A DNA stretch of 64,000 nucleotides, taken from NCBI GenBank assembly GCA_014654705.1, contig JACVZY010000071.1, positions 1 to 64,000 of the forward strand, in the 5' to 3' direction. A program made the translations under genes and the position numbers. Positions 1 to 9,680 of this stretch are shown one piece after another. The stretch comes from Ignavibacteria bacterium. Its GTDB lineage: Bacteria; Bacteroidota; Ignavibacteria; Kapaibacteriales; UBA4661. The first letter of the stretch is position 1. Every line of letters begins with the position of its first letter. The notes beneath the pieces are model-generated. The model searched no databases. It saw only the letters and a list, made by a program, of their open reading frames with translations, and had not been told where the DNA came from.

Positions 1-57
1 AAGAATGTCTGTGCCACAAAGAAAAGTTTGACCACTTGTTTTTGACCCGTTCCTAGG
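1..57. repeat. Second (truncated by window edge) copy of the 5666-5722 intergenic repeat
   Basis: Shared aagNatgtctgtgccacNaagaaa...cacttNtttttga... Confidence 0.55.
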
Positions 58-103
58 CTATCAGACTATTCAGCACTGCATTGCACAGAAGCGAGAGAGG
101 GAT

Positions 104-1216
104 ATGAATCGAAAAAAAATAGTGGTCATTGACGACGACGAAACGACGCTGCGCACTATCTCGCGCATCTTGGAGACATACGACTACGTTACCTTTGGAG
201 CAGACAATGGGCGCGAAGGCGTAGAACTTGTTACCCGCACTCAGCCGGATATTGTCATTTGCGACGTGATGATGCCCGGCATGAATGGCTACGAGGTGTT
301 ATTAGAATTGCGCAATCATGCCGGCACGGCGACCATTCCCGTTCTCTTGCTCTCCGCCCGCCGCGATCCCGCAGAAATCCGGCACGGTATGAAGCTCGGC
401 GCAGACGATTATCTTACTAAGCCCTTTTCGACCGAAGACCTCTTGCGCTGCATAGAGGTACGGATTCAGCAGCGCGAGAAGATTGTCCGCCAGTCCTCGC
501 AGCAGTTGGAGCAACTCCGGCGCAGTATTGCGATGCGCCTCCCACACGAATTTCGGACTCCACTCAGTTCCATTATCGTTTTTGGAGAATTACTTGCCGG
601 CGATTACGACAGTCTCTCCCGCGAACAAGCAATGGAGATGATTGCAACGATTGTTTCATCAGGACACCGCTTGAGTGGATTGGTAGAGAATTTTATTTAT
701 CTGGCGCGGTTGGAAATTATGGCGGGGCAGCCTACAACAAAGGAGGAACTGACATCGTTTCCCTTGCCCGGTTGCGATGCCATTATAGCCGAAGCGGCAA
801 AGCATCAGGTCTTGATATATGGCAATTTTCATCTTCTGACGATGACTCTTGCGCCAGTTACACTCTGCATTTCTGATGCATATTTACGAAAAATTATTGC
901 CGAGCTGGTAAGTAATGCCTGTAAATTTTCCATGCCTAAAACTGCTATCACCATCACAGGGGGAATAGAACGGAATTTTTACGTCATTTCGATAACAGAT
1001 GAGGGACGCGGCATGAAGCTGGAGCAAATCTCGAATATCGGTGCCTATATGCAGTTCGACCGCGATCGCCACGAGCAACAGGGGCAAGGCTTGGGGCTGG
1101 AAATAGCCAAACGTATTACTGAGTTGCACGGTGGCGGTCTTGCCATCAAAAGCGCACCCGACGAAGGAACGACCGTGCAAGTATTCCTGCCTCTGCCCGA
1201 ACATCGTGAATTTTAG
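104..1216 (+). CDS. Response regulator receiver domain fused to histidine kinase (hybrid two-component protein)
   Basis: N-terminal receiver (VVIDDDE, VICDVMMPGMNG, YLTKPF); H-box LPHEFRTPLSS; N/G boxes ELVSNACKFS, DEGRGM, GQGLGLEIAKRI. Confidence 0.93.
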   Translation: MNRKKIVVIDDDETTLRTISRILETYDYVTFGADNGREGVELVTRTQPDIVICDVMMPGMNGYEVLLELRNHAGTATIPVLLLSARRDPAEIRHGMKLGADDYLTKPFSTEDLLRCIEVRIQQREKIVRQSSQQLEQLRRSIAMRLPHEFRTPLSSIIVFGELLAGDYDSLSREQAMEMIATIVSSGHRLSGLVENFIYLARLEIMAGQPTTKEELTSFPLPGCDAIIAEAAKHQVLIYGNFHLLTMTLAPVTLCISDAYLRKIIAELVSNACKFSMPKTAITITGGIERNFYVISITDEGRGMKLEQISNIGAYMQFDRDRHEQQGQGLGLEIAKRITELHGGGLAIKSAPDEGTTVQVFLPLPEHREF

Positions 1217-1444
1217 AAGTGCTAAAAAACAGGTGAATCGGAATGTGTACGAAAAATTCTTACTCCAAGCATTGAATCTGGCATCAATCCTTAATAACAT
1301 TCGCTAGATTATTAGACCGAAACAGATACGCTTAATCTTGATTCTGTCCGTGACTATATTTCCTAATTTCTTTGTAAATTTGTCGCCCCAAGAACAACCA
1401 TTTAATCACATTTCTGTTCTTGGCATGGACATACTTTTGCCATT

Positions 1445-3289
1445 ATGCTCGTCACCACACCTGTTAAAACCTCATTTCTCGAACGCCTTGCCGACCAAAC
1501 ACCTCTTGTAACGGACGGTTCTATTGCAGCCGAACTCACGGCGCGTGGCTTTGGCGACTTCCCACCCTGCATTTACAATAGCAAGCAGTCGGTCCTTATC
1601 GAAGACATTCACCGAGCCTTCGTGGAAGCAGGCGCAGAACTGCTTCAGAGCAATACCGAGCACGCCAACCGCCTAACGCTTGAGCGTTATGGTTTTGCCG
1701 ATAAAGTCTATGAACTAAATCGCACAGGAGTTTGGATAGCCCGCTATGCCGCACTGCATAAAGCATACGTGGCGGGGGTGATGGGTCCGGTGGGGAAATT
1801 TCTCACGCCGCTTGGAGCACTGAACCGTGATGATGTTCGCGCCGCATTTGTGGAGCAGGCGACAGCACTCGTGGATGGCGGTGCGGACGTGCTGATGCTC
1901 AAGTCGTTTATTGACGTGGAAGAATTGGAAATTGCTATTGATGCCGCAAAATTTGTTGCGCCTGATGTACCCATCATCGCTCAAAAAACATTTCCCGAAG
2001 ACGGAGCTGTTTTAGCAACGTCGTACCCTTCGGACATCGCACAAAATCTGGTTAAAAAGGGTGTTGCTGTGATTGGCACAAACGGTACAGTCGGTCCGCA
2101 GCGCATGATGGATATTTTGAAGCATTTTCACGCCGAGGGTACGCCGCTTTGTTCTCAGCCTGATGTCGGCATACCGACGCTCGTCGACGGCAAAGCGATT
2201 TACAACGCCGAACCGCGCTATGTGGCACAGTCGGTGCGACGTTTGGTAGAGGCAGGAGCGCAAATTGTAGGCTGCGAAGGCGGTGGCACGGTGGAGCATA
2301 CCCGCGCCATAGCCGAGGCAATTCAAGGAGCAGTTGTTGGTTCGCGCAAGCCTGAAGTCAAAGTGTCGCATAATAACGAGCCGGAAGTAGCGAATGGCGC
2401 AACAACCAATTTTTTCGACAATCTTGGCAAAAAATTTCTTACGACTGTGGAACTCGACGTGCCGCGCGGCTTGGATTTATCCAGTATTCTGGAAGGCGCT
2501 GCATATTTGAAAACGAATGGCTTGGACGCAGTGAACATATCCGACGGCGCACGAGCACGATTGCGCATGAGTTCGATTGCAATTTCGCAAATCGTCCAGA
2601 CACAAGTAGGAATCGAATGTCTGGCGCACCTCGCCTGCCGTGACCGCAATATGATTGGCTTGCAATCGGAGTTGTTAGGTGCTCATGCGATGGGCATAAA
2701 AAATATCCTTGCCGTTACCGGCGACCCAACACAAATTGGCGATTTTCCCTACGCTACCTCCGTCTATGACGTAGATTCTATCGGACTTATTCGGGCGTTG
2801 GGGCAGATGAACGACGGGCGCGACCTCATGGGAAATCCGATTGGCGGCAAAACGCAATTTTGCATTGCATGTGCGTGCAATCCCGCCGCATACGACCTCG
2901 ACCGCGAAGCACGGCGTTTAGAAGAAAAAGCCGCCCAAGGCGCACACGTGGCTTTCTCGCAGCCTGTTTTCGACGAAGAAACGCTCAATCGCTTTTTGGA
3001 GCGGGCAAAGCACATTAAAATTCACATTATGCTGGGCGTGATTCCGCTCCGCTCCGCTCGCCATGCGGACTTTCTGCACCATGAAGTGCCGGGCATGTAC
3101 ATTCCGGACTGGGTCCGCTCGCGCATTCATGAGGCAAATGCGTCGGGAGGGCTGGAAGCCGCCACGCGCGAGGGTATTTCGCTAACGGTTGATTTTCTGC
3201 GCAAAGCAAAATCAATGATTCAAGGAGTTTATCTTATGCCGCCCTTTAAGAAATATTCTATGGCGGTTGAAATTTTGCAACAGGTGTAA
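1445..3289 (+). CDS. Bifunctional homocysteine S-methyltransferase / methylenetetrahydrofolate reductase
   Basis: N-terminal Hcy methyltransferase domain (LVTDGSIAAEL, GTNGTVGPQ, VGCEGGGT) plus C-terminal MTHFR domain (ILAVTGDPTQIGDFP, FSQPVFDEET). Confidence 0.93.
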   Translation: MLVTTPVKTSFLERLADQTPLVTDGSIAAELTARGFGDFPPCIYNSKQSVLIEDIHRAFVEAGAELLQSNTEHANRLTLERYGFADKVYELNRTGVWIARYAALHKAYVAGVMGPVGKFLTPLGALNRDDVRAAFVEQATALVDGGADVLMLKSFIDVEELEIAIDAAKFVAPDVPIIAQKTFPEDGAVLATSYPSDIAQNLVKKGVAVIGTNGTVGPQRMMDILKHFHAEGTPLCSQPDVGIPTLVDGKAIYNAEPRYVAQSVRRLVEAGAQIVGCEGGGTVEHTRAIAEAIQGAVVGSRKPEVKVSHNNEPEVANGATTNFFDNLGKKFLTTVELDVPRGLDLSSILEGAAYLKTNGLDAVNISDGARARLRMSSIAISQIVQTQVGIECLAHLACRDRNMIGLQSELLGAHAMGIKNILAVTGDPTQIGDFPYATSVYDVDSIGLIRALGQMNDGRDLMGNPIGGKTQFCIACACNPAAYDLDREARRLEEKAAQGAHVAFSQPVFDEETLNRFLERAKHIKIHIMLGVIPLRSARHADFLHHEVPGMYIPDWVRSRIHEANASGGLEAATREGISLTVDFLRKAKSMIQGVYLMPPFKKYSMAVEILQQV

Positions 3290-3341
3290 AAACAGATAAA
3301 ACTCAGTTGAGTCTTGAATAAGGCATCATCAAAAAAAACAC

Positions 3342-3384
3342 GGATGCAATGGCTCTTTGAGGTTCATTGCATCCATGCTTTTTT
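3342..3384. terminator. Bidirectional intrinsic terminator between convergent genes
   Basis: Perfect stem GGATGCAATG/CATTGCATCC flanked by an A-tract (3331-3338) and a T-tract. Confidence 0.8.
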
Positions 3385-3425
3385 GAGTAAATCAGACAGG
3401 AAGCTACTTGGGTAAGCGGCGCTTT

Positions 3426-4271
3426 CTACTTCATTCGGAAATTTATTGGAATACTAATCCAGCAATCAAGCGGTGTGTTACCCTGAATTGCAGGCGTGAA
3501 ACGGGAGGACATCACGGCATCGGCAGCGGCTTTATTGAGTAAGTCAGAATCGGTGGATTCAATAATATATTTTTTGGGATTGCCTTTTTTATCCACCAGA
3601 ACGCGGATATTGACTGTTCCTTCAATACCTGCTCGGCGCGCTATATCGGGATAGACAATGCGCTTTTGCAGTTCCGAAATATCAATGTACGGCTCTTTAT
3701 CAACTGCCATAAATTCATATGCATTCGGCTCCTCTTCCCGCACCTCTTCGCTGACCTCGCTGGCAAGACCCAGATACCCAGAATCTTCGCCACTACCACC
3801 AACGGCACTGGCACGAGAAATCTCGTCAACGTTGGCAAAATCTTTCACGTCCGGCGCAATGAGCGCGTCCGGCACTGGCACGGGCGTTCCGGCACGTGAA
3901 GCGGGTCCGGGGGCAACAGGCGGCGGCGGAACGACCTCTGCCTGAGCAGGCGGCGGCGGAAGCTGCGTGAGTTTCATTTTATTGATGACAGGACCTTTTA
4001 CTTTAGAAAGCGAATTGCTGGCGATAAAACCCGCATAGCCGCCTAGAATCAAAGACACACTCACCATCGCAACGGTGAAGCCGCGAAACGTCGCTTGCGG
4101 AATGTACTGCTTTAACTCCGTAGCACCATATCGCTGCATTTGCGCTGCGAATGATGAGGCAGGAATACTAAGAGCAGGCTTTGATGACTGCGCACGTTTA
4201 GAGGCGCGATGAGGCTCGCTCTCTAGAAGAACATCGAGATTTTCGAGTTCGGGGGTCATGGTAATTCTCAA
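3426..4271 (-). CDS. Energy transducer TonB
   Basis: Single N-terminal TM, Pro-rich linker (LPPPPAQAEVVPPPPVAP), C-terminal TonB domain (YPDIARRAGIEGTVNIRVLVDKKGNP). Confidence 0.92.
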   Translation of the reverse strand: MRITMTPELENLDVLLESEPHRASKRAQSSKPALSIPASSFAAQMQRYGATELKQYIPQATFRGFTVAMVSVSLILGGYAGFIASNSLSKVKGPVINKMKLTQLPPPPAQAEVVPPPPVAPGPASRAGTPVPVPDALIAPDVKDFANVDEISRASAVGGSGEDSGYLGLASEVSEEVREEEPNAYEFMAVDKEPYIDISELQKRIVYPDIARRAGIEGTVNIRVLVDKKGNPKKYIIESTDSDLLNKAAADAVMSSRFTPAIQGNTPLDCWISIPINFRMK

Positions 4272-4443
4272 AAAGTGATAAAGAAATTAGATGACATAAC
4301 GTATCTGAAAACGCAGACACGAAGCAAAGCTGCGCTGAAATGTTTTCAGTTCTACATCTCTTTTACGCAAAATTCGCACTCTTGTTGCAAAGCACAAGAT
4401 TACGTTTTCGTAATGTTGACACATCAACCATTGCAGAAGCTAA

Positions 4444-4479
4444 AAAGCCGCATTGCCCACAAAGGCGCAATGCGGCTTT
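4444..4479 (-). terminator. Intrinsic terminator downstream of proline dehydrogenase
   Basis: Stem AAAGCCGCATTGC/GCAATGCGGCTTT; T-tract on the minus-strand side. Confidence 0.75.
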
Positions 4480-4572
4480 GAAACTATAATTCATTCTACG
4501 GTGCAAAACTTTCACTGTGCAAAGAGATGTGTCTCCTTCGCAAACATCTTCTTAGTCTTACCGTCCTGAGTC

Positions 4573-5472
4573 TTACCGTCCACCGGTAAACATTGCTTTG
4601 AAAATATGTCCCGCAACTTCGGGATTCTCCTTCAAGCGGCGCACGGAATAGCCATACCAATCATGCCCAAAGGGAACATAAATACGGGTTTTGTGTCCTT
4701 GCTTAATGAGCGCATCGCGCTTCTGCTCACGCACCCCAAGGAGCATCTGAAATTCGTAACGGTCGCGGGGCACGCCACGCTTAGCAATTTCTTCCAATGC
4801 GAAATCTAGCAAAACGTCATCGTGTGTGGCAATGCCGACGTACATATTGTTGTCGAAGAGGAGCCCTAAAAGCCGTTTGTAATTCGCCTGCACTTCCTCC
4901 CGCCCTCGGAAAGCGATTGTTTCCGACTCCACATAAATCCCCTTGCATAGGCGCACCGACGCACCCGCTTTCGCTAAAGCGCGAATATCATCCTCGCTGC
5001 GCCGCATATATGCTTGTATTACAACGCCGGTGTTGTCGAAGCCATCGGCGCGAAGGCGATGATAGAGCGCAATCGTTTTGTCGGTATAAGGCGAATTTTC
5101 CATATCAAGCCGTACAAAGCGCTTGATTGCTTGTGCCTTTGCAACAATGCTCCGCACATTATTATAGCAAAATTCATCGTCAATATCCAAACCAAGCGAG
5201 GTCAATTTTACCGACAAGCCTGATTGTAACTGGTTTGAGTTGATAGCATCCAGCACCGTTGAAGACATCTGTGCTTCCTGTTCGGCTTGAGAGCGCGAAC
5301 TGACAAATTCACCCAATACATCCACCGTACAGACCGCACCCAAACCATTCAGACGGCGAACAGTATTGACGGCATCAGGTACTGTTTCTCCGGCGATATA
5401 GCGACTGGAAACCTGACGAACAATCGGCTTCGGAACAATAGGTAGCGATTTGGCAATAAGCTCATTCAGCAT
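4573..5472 (-). CDS. Proline dehydrogenase (monofunctional PRODH)
   Basis: PRODH signatures RLDMENSPYTDKT, GVVIQAYMRRSEDD, LCKGIYVES, EFQMLLGVREQ, YVPFGHDWYGYSVRRLKENPE; start chosen at MLNELIAK (the track ORF begins 16 codons upstream). Confidence 0.92.
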   Translation of the reverse strand: MLNELIAKSLPIVPKPIVRQVSSRYIAGETVPDAVNTVRRLNGLGAVCTVDVLGEFVSSRSQAEQEAQMSSTVLDAINSNQLQSGLSVKLTSLGLDIDDEFCYNNVRSIVAKAQAIKRFVRLDMENSPYTDKTIALYHRLRADGFDNTGVVIQAYMRRSEDDIRALAKAGASVRLCKGIYVESETIAFRGREEVQANYKRLLGLLFDNNMYVGIATHDDVLLDFALEEIAKRGVPRDRYEFQMLLGVREQKRDALIKQGHKTRIYVPFGHDWYGYSVRRLKENPEVAGHIFKAMFTGGR

Positions 5473-5599
5473 GATCGTTTCCTTTTTGAAAATTTTTGGA
5501 GAAGAGAATATAGTGAACACACGTGTTAATCAAGCAATGTAGTCAAGCAGCTTAGAATTGCACAAAAAATAAAGTGTCGAAGTTTTTGGGCTTCGGTAG

Positions 5600-5722
5600 C
5601 ACAGACTGAGCGCGGCACTCATCTTGTCTGTGAGGTTTGAAGCAGCTTTCAAAAACTACACAGATAAGTATGTCTGTGCCACTAAGAAAGATTTATTCAC
5701 TTATTTTTGAACGATTCCTTAG
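5600..5722. repeat. Intergenic dispersed repeat with two inverted CACAGAY/GTCTGTG pairs; 5666-5722 is similar to window positions 1-57
   Basis: cacagac 5600-5606, gtctgtg 5626-5632, cacagat 5659-5665, gtctgtg 5672-5678; ungapped hand alignment of 5666-5722 to 1-57 gives about 44/57 identities. Confidence 0.6.
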
Positions 5723-6360
5723 TCAAGCAATTCGGGCAGCTCAGCCAATACATCATTCACGCGAGCGCCGCGCCTCACGAGCGCAAATGCGTCATCGGTC
5801 ATGTCTATCACTGTGGATTCGCCCATGAAATGATACTCGTTAGGCGTAATGACGACGTCCACTACGGACGCAAAAGCAGCAACGAGGTCTTCCGGCGTTT
5901 CAAATTCATCCTCATCAGTACGTGCGGTGATGGAAATAAGCGGTGTAGAGAGTTCTTTGAGCAGTGCAAGTGCAATACGACTGTCCGGCACCCGAATACC
6001 GGTGGTCTTGCGCTTGGGGTCAACAGCGTAATGAGGAACCGATTTTGTGGCAGGAAGAATAAACGTGAACGGTCCCGGAATAAGGCGCTTGATGGCTCGG
6101 TACGCATGATTACTCACTCGGGCATATTCAGCAATATTTGCCAGTGAATCGCACAAAAACGTAAGATGCTTATGTTCTGGCAAATGCCGAATCTGGCGAA
6201 TTTTTGTAATAGCCGATTTCTGCGATAAACAGCACCCAAGCGCAAAGCCGGTATCGGTGGGATAGAGTGCCACCGCTCCGTCCCGCAATGCGGAGATAAC
6301 CTTACTCACTTTGTAGGTCTCCGGATTAGTGGCGTGCATATCGAATGTTAAAGAAGCCAT
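5719..6360 (-). CDS. Sua5/YciO/YrdC family L-threonylcarbamoyladenylate synthase-like protein
   Basis: ALYPTDTGFALGC, KHLTFLCDSLANIAEYARV, PGPFTFILPAT, KTTGIRVPDS, LISITAR. Confidence 0.9.
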   Translation of the reverse strand: MASLTFDMHATNPETYKVSKVISALRDGAVALYPTDTGFALGCCLSQKSAITKIRQIRHLPEHKHLTFLCDSLANIAEYARVSNHAYRAIKRLIPGPFTFILPATKSVPHYAVDPKRKTTGIRVPDSRIALALLKELSTPLISITARTDEDEFETPEDLVAAFASVVDVVITPNEYHFMGESTVIDMTDDAFALVRRGARVNDVLAELPELLD

Positions 6361-6500
6361 GTACAGTCTTTGGTAGTGCCGAATATTGGGGGTTGAGTTT
6401 TGAGTGAACTGTGCTAGAAGGCTTCATTACAGGCATTGTAGATTTTTGAACTCAACACCCAAAACTTACCATTGCCTAGTTTTTTTCGGAGAATGATGGC

Positions 6501-8246
6501 TTACCACACCATATACGTTGCGATAAGAGCGCTGAGTGCGGCGATGGAACGCATAATAAGCAAGAGCGAGCGGTGGTCGAGCGCATAGCTCCGAATCCGA
6601 TACATGAGGTGGTTCATGTTTTCGGTAAAGGTAAATTGAAGATTATTGCCTTCCACTGCCCAAGAATTGATGTATCGCGCTTGAAAGGGCGTATTGATCA
6701 GGATGCTTACCCACAAAAGCACCGCCGAAAATAAAAACATCGCAAAGCCCATAGCACGAAAGACAAAGCCTTTACCGGTTCCGGCAATCATCAAAACACC
6801 CTCAATTGGCTTGCTTTCGATGCCGTAGTCGTCAATACTGGCAATACGGTAATAATACTGCCCCGAATCAAGGCTCATGGAAACAGAATCACCTGTCTGG
6901 AAGACATGACGATAGACAAGCGACGTGAAAGACGGGTCGTTTGCGACTTCCAGCCGTGTGAGCGGCGCTCGGTGTACCCACTGAAACAGCACTGGCGAAG
7001 GTACGGCAAGAAGCTCTGCAAGTGTGCGGTCTGGCGCTAGTAGTTCAGGTGTAGCGGGAATACGGCGCACGGTGTTATTACCACCCTGCATCGAAAAGCC
7101 GAACCCCTTTTCTACCTCGACTGTCGAATCGCTTGCACCGCTACCCAATTTTATCTTGGCATTGCTGCCCTCAAAGACCGAGACTGTTGAGCGCTGGTTG
7201 CTGTCCACCGTCACGTTGCCCGCATTGGTGCTGTCAAATTCAATAGCAGAGCCGGAGGTTTTAACGACCATCCCTTTTCCATTCAGTTTCACGAACATAT
7301 TGCCATTGAAAAGGCGGACGTTTTCTTGCGGTTTGTCCGATGCTCGGTCTTTGCTGGGGCTATAAATCAGCATAGACGTATTTTCGCTAATCTGAATCTT
7401 ACTGTTGTCAGTGAAGGTAATTTCAGCACGCGAGTTCTCGCCCGTATTGATGCGGTGATATTCGTACACGGCATCATTCGAGCGGGCAGTGTGAAAGTCC
7501 AGTTCCCACGGCGCACGAAGTTGTACTTTATTTTGAATTGTTGAGATTTTGCCGATACCCTCCGCGGCTTTGCCTGACTCAGTCGTCAGCGCTTGCTGCG
7601 TCACAGACGAAACACCGACTATCTCTACGCGGCGGTTCTGTGAGCGTCCTTTTTCGTCGGTGTTTGATTTGAGCGGGCGCGAATCGCCGAAGCCTTGGGT
7701 GCGAATACGACCGGGTAAAATACCAAAGCGCTCCATCAAATACTTCTTTGCGCCCTCTGCACGCTCTTTGGAAAGCTGGAGATTTTTTGCCGCATCGCCT
7801 TCCGATGAGGCGTGACCACGTATCTCAATTTCCAAGTCCGGACGCGCCATTAAGTATTCCCCCAGCGCATTGAAAAACGGAAGACTATTCGGCTCCAAGG
7901 CAGCACTTCCGACCTTAAACGCAGAATCCTGTACCGAAAGTTTCCCGCCAGGACCTAAGTCGAAGGCAATAACCCGTTGAGCGCTTGGCTGAACAGAAGA
8001 GGTCTGCGGAACTGCTTGTGGACGGCTCTGCGCAGGCGGATTACCAAGCTGTGGCACACGCATCTGTGGCTGCTGCTTGGAAGTCGCGCCTATTTGCGCA
8101 CGAAGATTGTCTGCTGAGAAACAGAACAATACTCCGCAAACGCAGAACAATAGCGTACGAAAAAAGTGGAGTCTATATGGTTTCTGCCAGATCATAATCA
8201 GAACAAATTCAAGAGTGAGATACGGCTGAAGAATACTTAATTTCAA
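6501..8246 (-). CDS. OmpA-type peptidoglycan-binding domain plus FecR-like domain protein, C-terminal TM segments
   Basis: OmpA motif IEIRGHASSEGDAAKNLQLSKERAEGAKKYL...GFGDSRPL..RSQNRRVEI; FecR-like NSRAEITFTDNSKIQISENTSMLI; hydrophobic C-terminal helices. Confidence 0.8.
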   Translation of the reverse strand: MKLSILQPYLTLEFVLIMIWQKPYRLHFFRTLLFCVCGVLFCFSADNLRAQIGATSKQQPQMRVPQLGNPPAQSRPQAVPQTSSVQPSAQRVIAFDLGPGGKLSVQDSAFKVGSAALEPNSLPFFNALGEYLMARPDLEIEIRGHASSEGDAAKNLQLSKERAEGAKKYLMERFGILPGRIRTQGFGDSRPLKSNTDEKGRSQNRRVEIVGVSSVTQQALTTESGKAAEGIGKISTIQNKVQLRAPWELDFHTARSNDAVYEYHRINTGENSRAEITFTDNSKIQISENTSMLIYSPSKDRASDKPQENVRLFNGNMFVKLNGKGMVVKTSGSAIEFDSTNAGNVTVDSNQRSTVSVFEGSNAKIKLGSGASDSTVEVEKGFGFSMQGGNNTVRRIPATPELLAPDRTLAELLAVPSPVLFQWVHRAPLTRLEVANDPSFTSLVYRHVFQTGDSVSMSLDSGQYYYRIASIDDYGIESKPIEGVLMIAGTGKGFVFRAMGFAMFLFSAVLLWVSILINTPFQARYINSWAVEGNNLQFTFTENMNHLMYRIRSYALDHRSLLLIMRSIAALSALIATYMVW

Positions 8247-8269
8247 GCGTCAGCAAAAATAGAGCCTTG

Positions 8270-9496
8270 CTAGGTATTATGCAAGTAAAACACCGCAAGA
8301 GAATCCACGACATACCGAATCTGCGCTTCGGTAAGTTCGGGATAAATCGGCAGTGCCAATACGTGAGCCGCAAGGCAATTCGCTACGGGGAAATCGCTGT
8401 CCTGTGCTTGCAGAGAGGTAAAACACTCCTGGCGGTGAAACGGCACGGGATAATAAATTTCCGTGCCAATGCCACACGCGGATAAATGCTCACGAAGAGC
8501 ATCGCGGCGCGGGACACGAATGGTGTATTGATTGTAGATATGATGATTCCTCACGCCGGAGTCGGCATAGAGCACAGGCGGCAGCAAAATAGTATTATGG
8601 TCGTCAAAGCGCTCTATTGGTGAATCGGCACAGCGCGGGCACCCTCCAAAACCTGAACACGGCTTGTGCCGAGGGAATTCCTCCGCCAAACCCGCTTCCA
8701 CGAACAATCGCGTGTAGATGGCTGCATTCCGCGCACGCGCCGCGTGCCATGCTTCCAAATGCGGGAATTTTACGTTCAGCACGGCGGCTTGCAGCGCGTC
8801 CATGCGAAAATTTCCACCAATGAGTTTGTGGTAATAGCGTGGCTCCATACCGTGATTGCGAATGTGCTTCAGCTTGGTATAAAGTGCTTCGTCATTGGTG
8901 GTAACAAGTCCTGCGTCGCCGAAAGCGCCTAAATTTTTTGTCGGGTAAAAGGAGAAACATCCTATTTGCCCGATAGAACCCGCCTTGCGTCCGTCCTTGT
9001 AGGTTGTGCCGATAGCCTGTGCAGCATCTTCTACCACCGCCACACTATGCTTGTCCGCAATCCGCATAATTTCATCCATAGCGGCACATTGCCCGAAAAG
9101 GTGCACGGGAATAATGGCTTTTGTGCGAGGCGTGATGAGGCTTTCGAGAAGCGTGGGATTGATATTGAAGCCGTCCGGCTCGGAATCCACAAAAACAGGC
9201 GTTGCACCCACTCGCGCCACTGCGCCGGCAGTCGCAAAGAAGGAAAACGTGGGCACAAGAACTTCGTCGCCCGCACCAACATCCAGCGCCATGAGCGCCA
9301 TAATAAGCGCATCGGTGCCACTGGAAACACCAAGAGCAAAACGCGAACCTGTGTACTCTGCCATCGTGCGCTCTAGCGCATCGACTTCGCTGCCCAGAAT
9401 ACACACTTGAGATTCGGCAACGCGGATAAGAGCAGCATCCAAATCGGGCTTCAGAGCGCGATATTGTGTTTGAAGATCTAAAAGAGGAACAGTCAT
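8270..9496 (-). CDS. DegT/DnrJ/EryC1/StrS-family PLP-dependent sugar aminotransferase
   Basis: VPLLDLQTQYRALK, GVSSGTDALIMALMALDVGAGDEVLVPTFSFFATAGAV, VVEDAAQAIGTTYKDGRKAGSIGQIGCFSFYPTKNLGAFGDAG, NFRMDALQAAVL. Confidence 0.95.
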   Translation of the reverse strand: MTVPLLDLQTQYRALKPDLDAALIRVAESQVCILGSEVDALERTMAEYTGSRFALGVSSGTDALIMALMALDVGAGDEVLVPTFSFFATAGAVARVGATPVFVDSEPDGFNINPTLLESLITPRTKAIIPVHLFGQCAAMDEIMRIADKHSVAVVEDAAQAIGTTYKDGRKAGSIGQIGCFSFYPTKNLGAFGDAGLVTTNDEALYTKLKHIRNHGMEPRYYHKLIGGNFRMDALQAAVLNVKFPHLEAWHAARARNAAIYTRLFVEAGLAEEFPRHKPCSGFGGCPRCADSPIERFDDHNTILLPPVLYADSGVRNHHIYNQYTIRVPRRDALREHLSACGIGTEIYYPVPFHRQECFTSLQAQDSDFPVANCLAAHVLALPIYPELTEAQIRYVVDSLAVFYLHNT

Positions 9497-9577
9497 AAAA
9501 TGGCGGAAATACGTACTGAAATTAGTTGAGGAATAAACGATAGTTTACAATTTATTAACATTTACACTTTTTCGCGC

Positions 9578-9605
9578 TTGATAAAGAGGTAAAATTGTAT
9601 TTTTG
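9578..9605 (+). promoter_or_regulatory. Candidate Bacteroidota-type promoter for the TonB-dependent receptor
   Basis: TTG (9578-9580) N17 TATTTTTG (9598-9605) matching TAnnTTTG; about 75 bp upstream of ATG 9681. Confidence 0.45.
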
Positions 9606-9680
9606 CCTCAATTCAATCACGCATATTTATCGAACATTCGATGGATATTCTTTCACCTCAATTCTTTATGGAGAATTATT

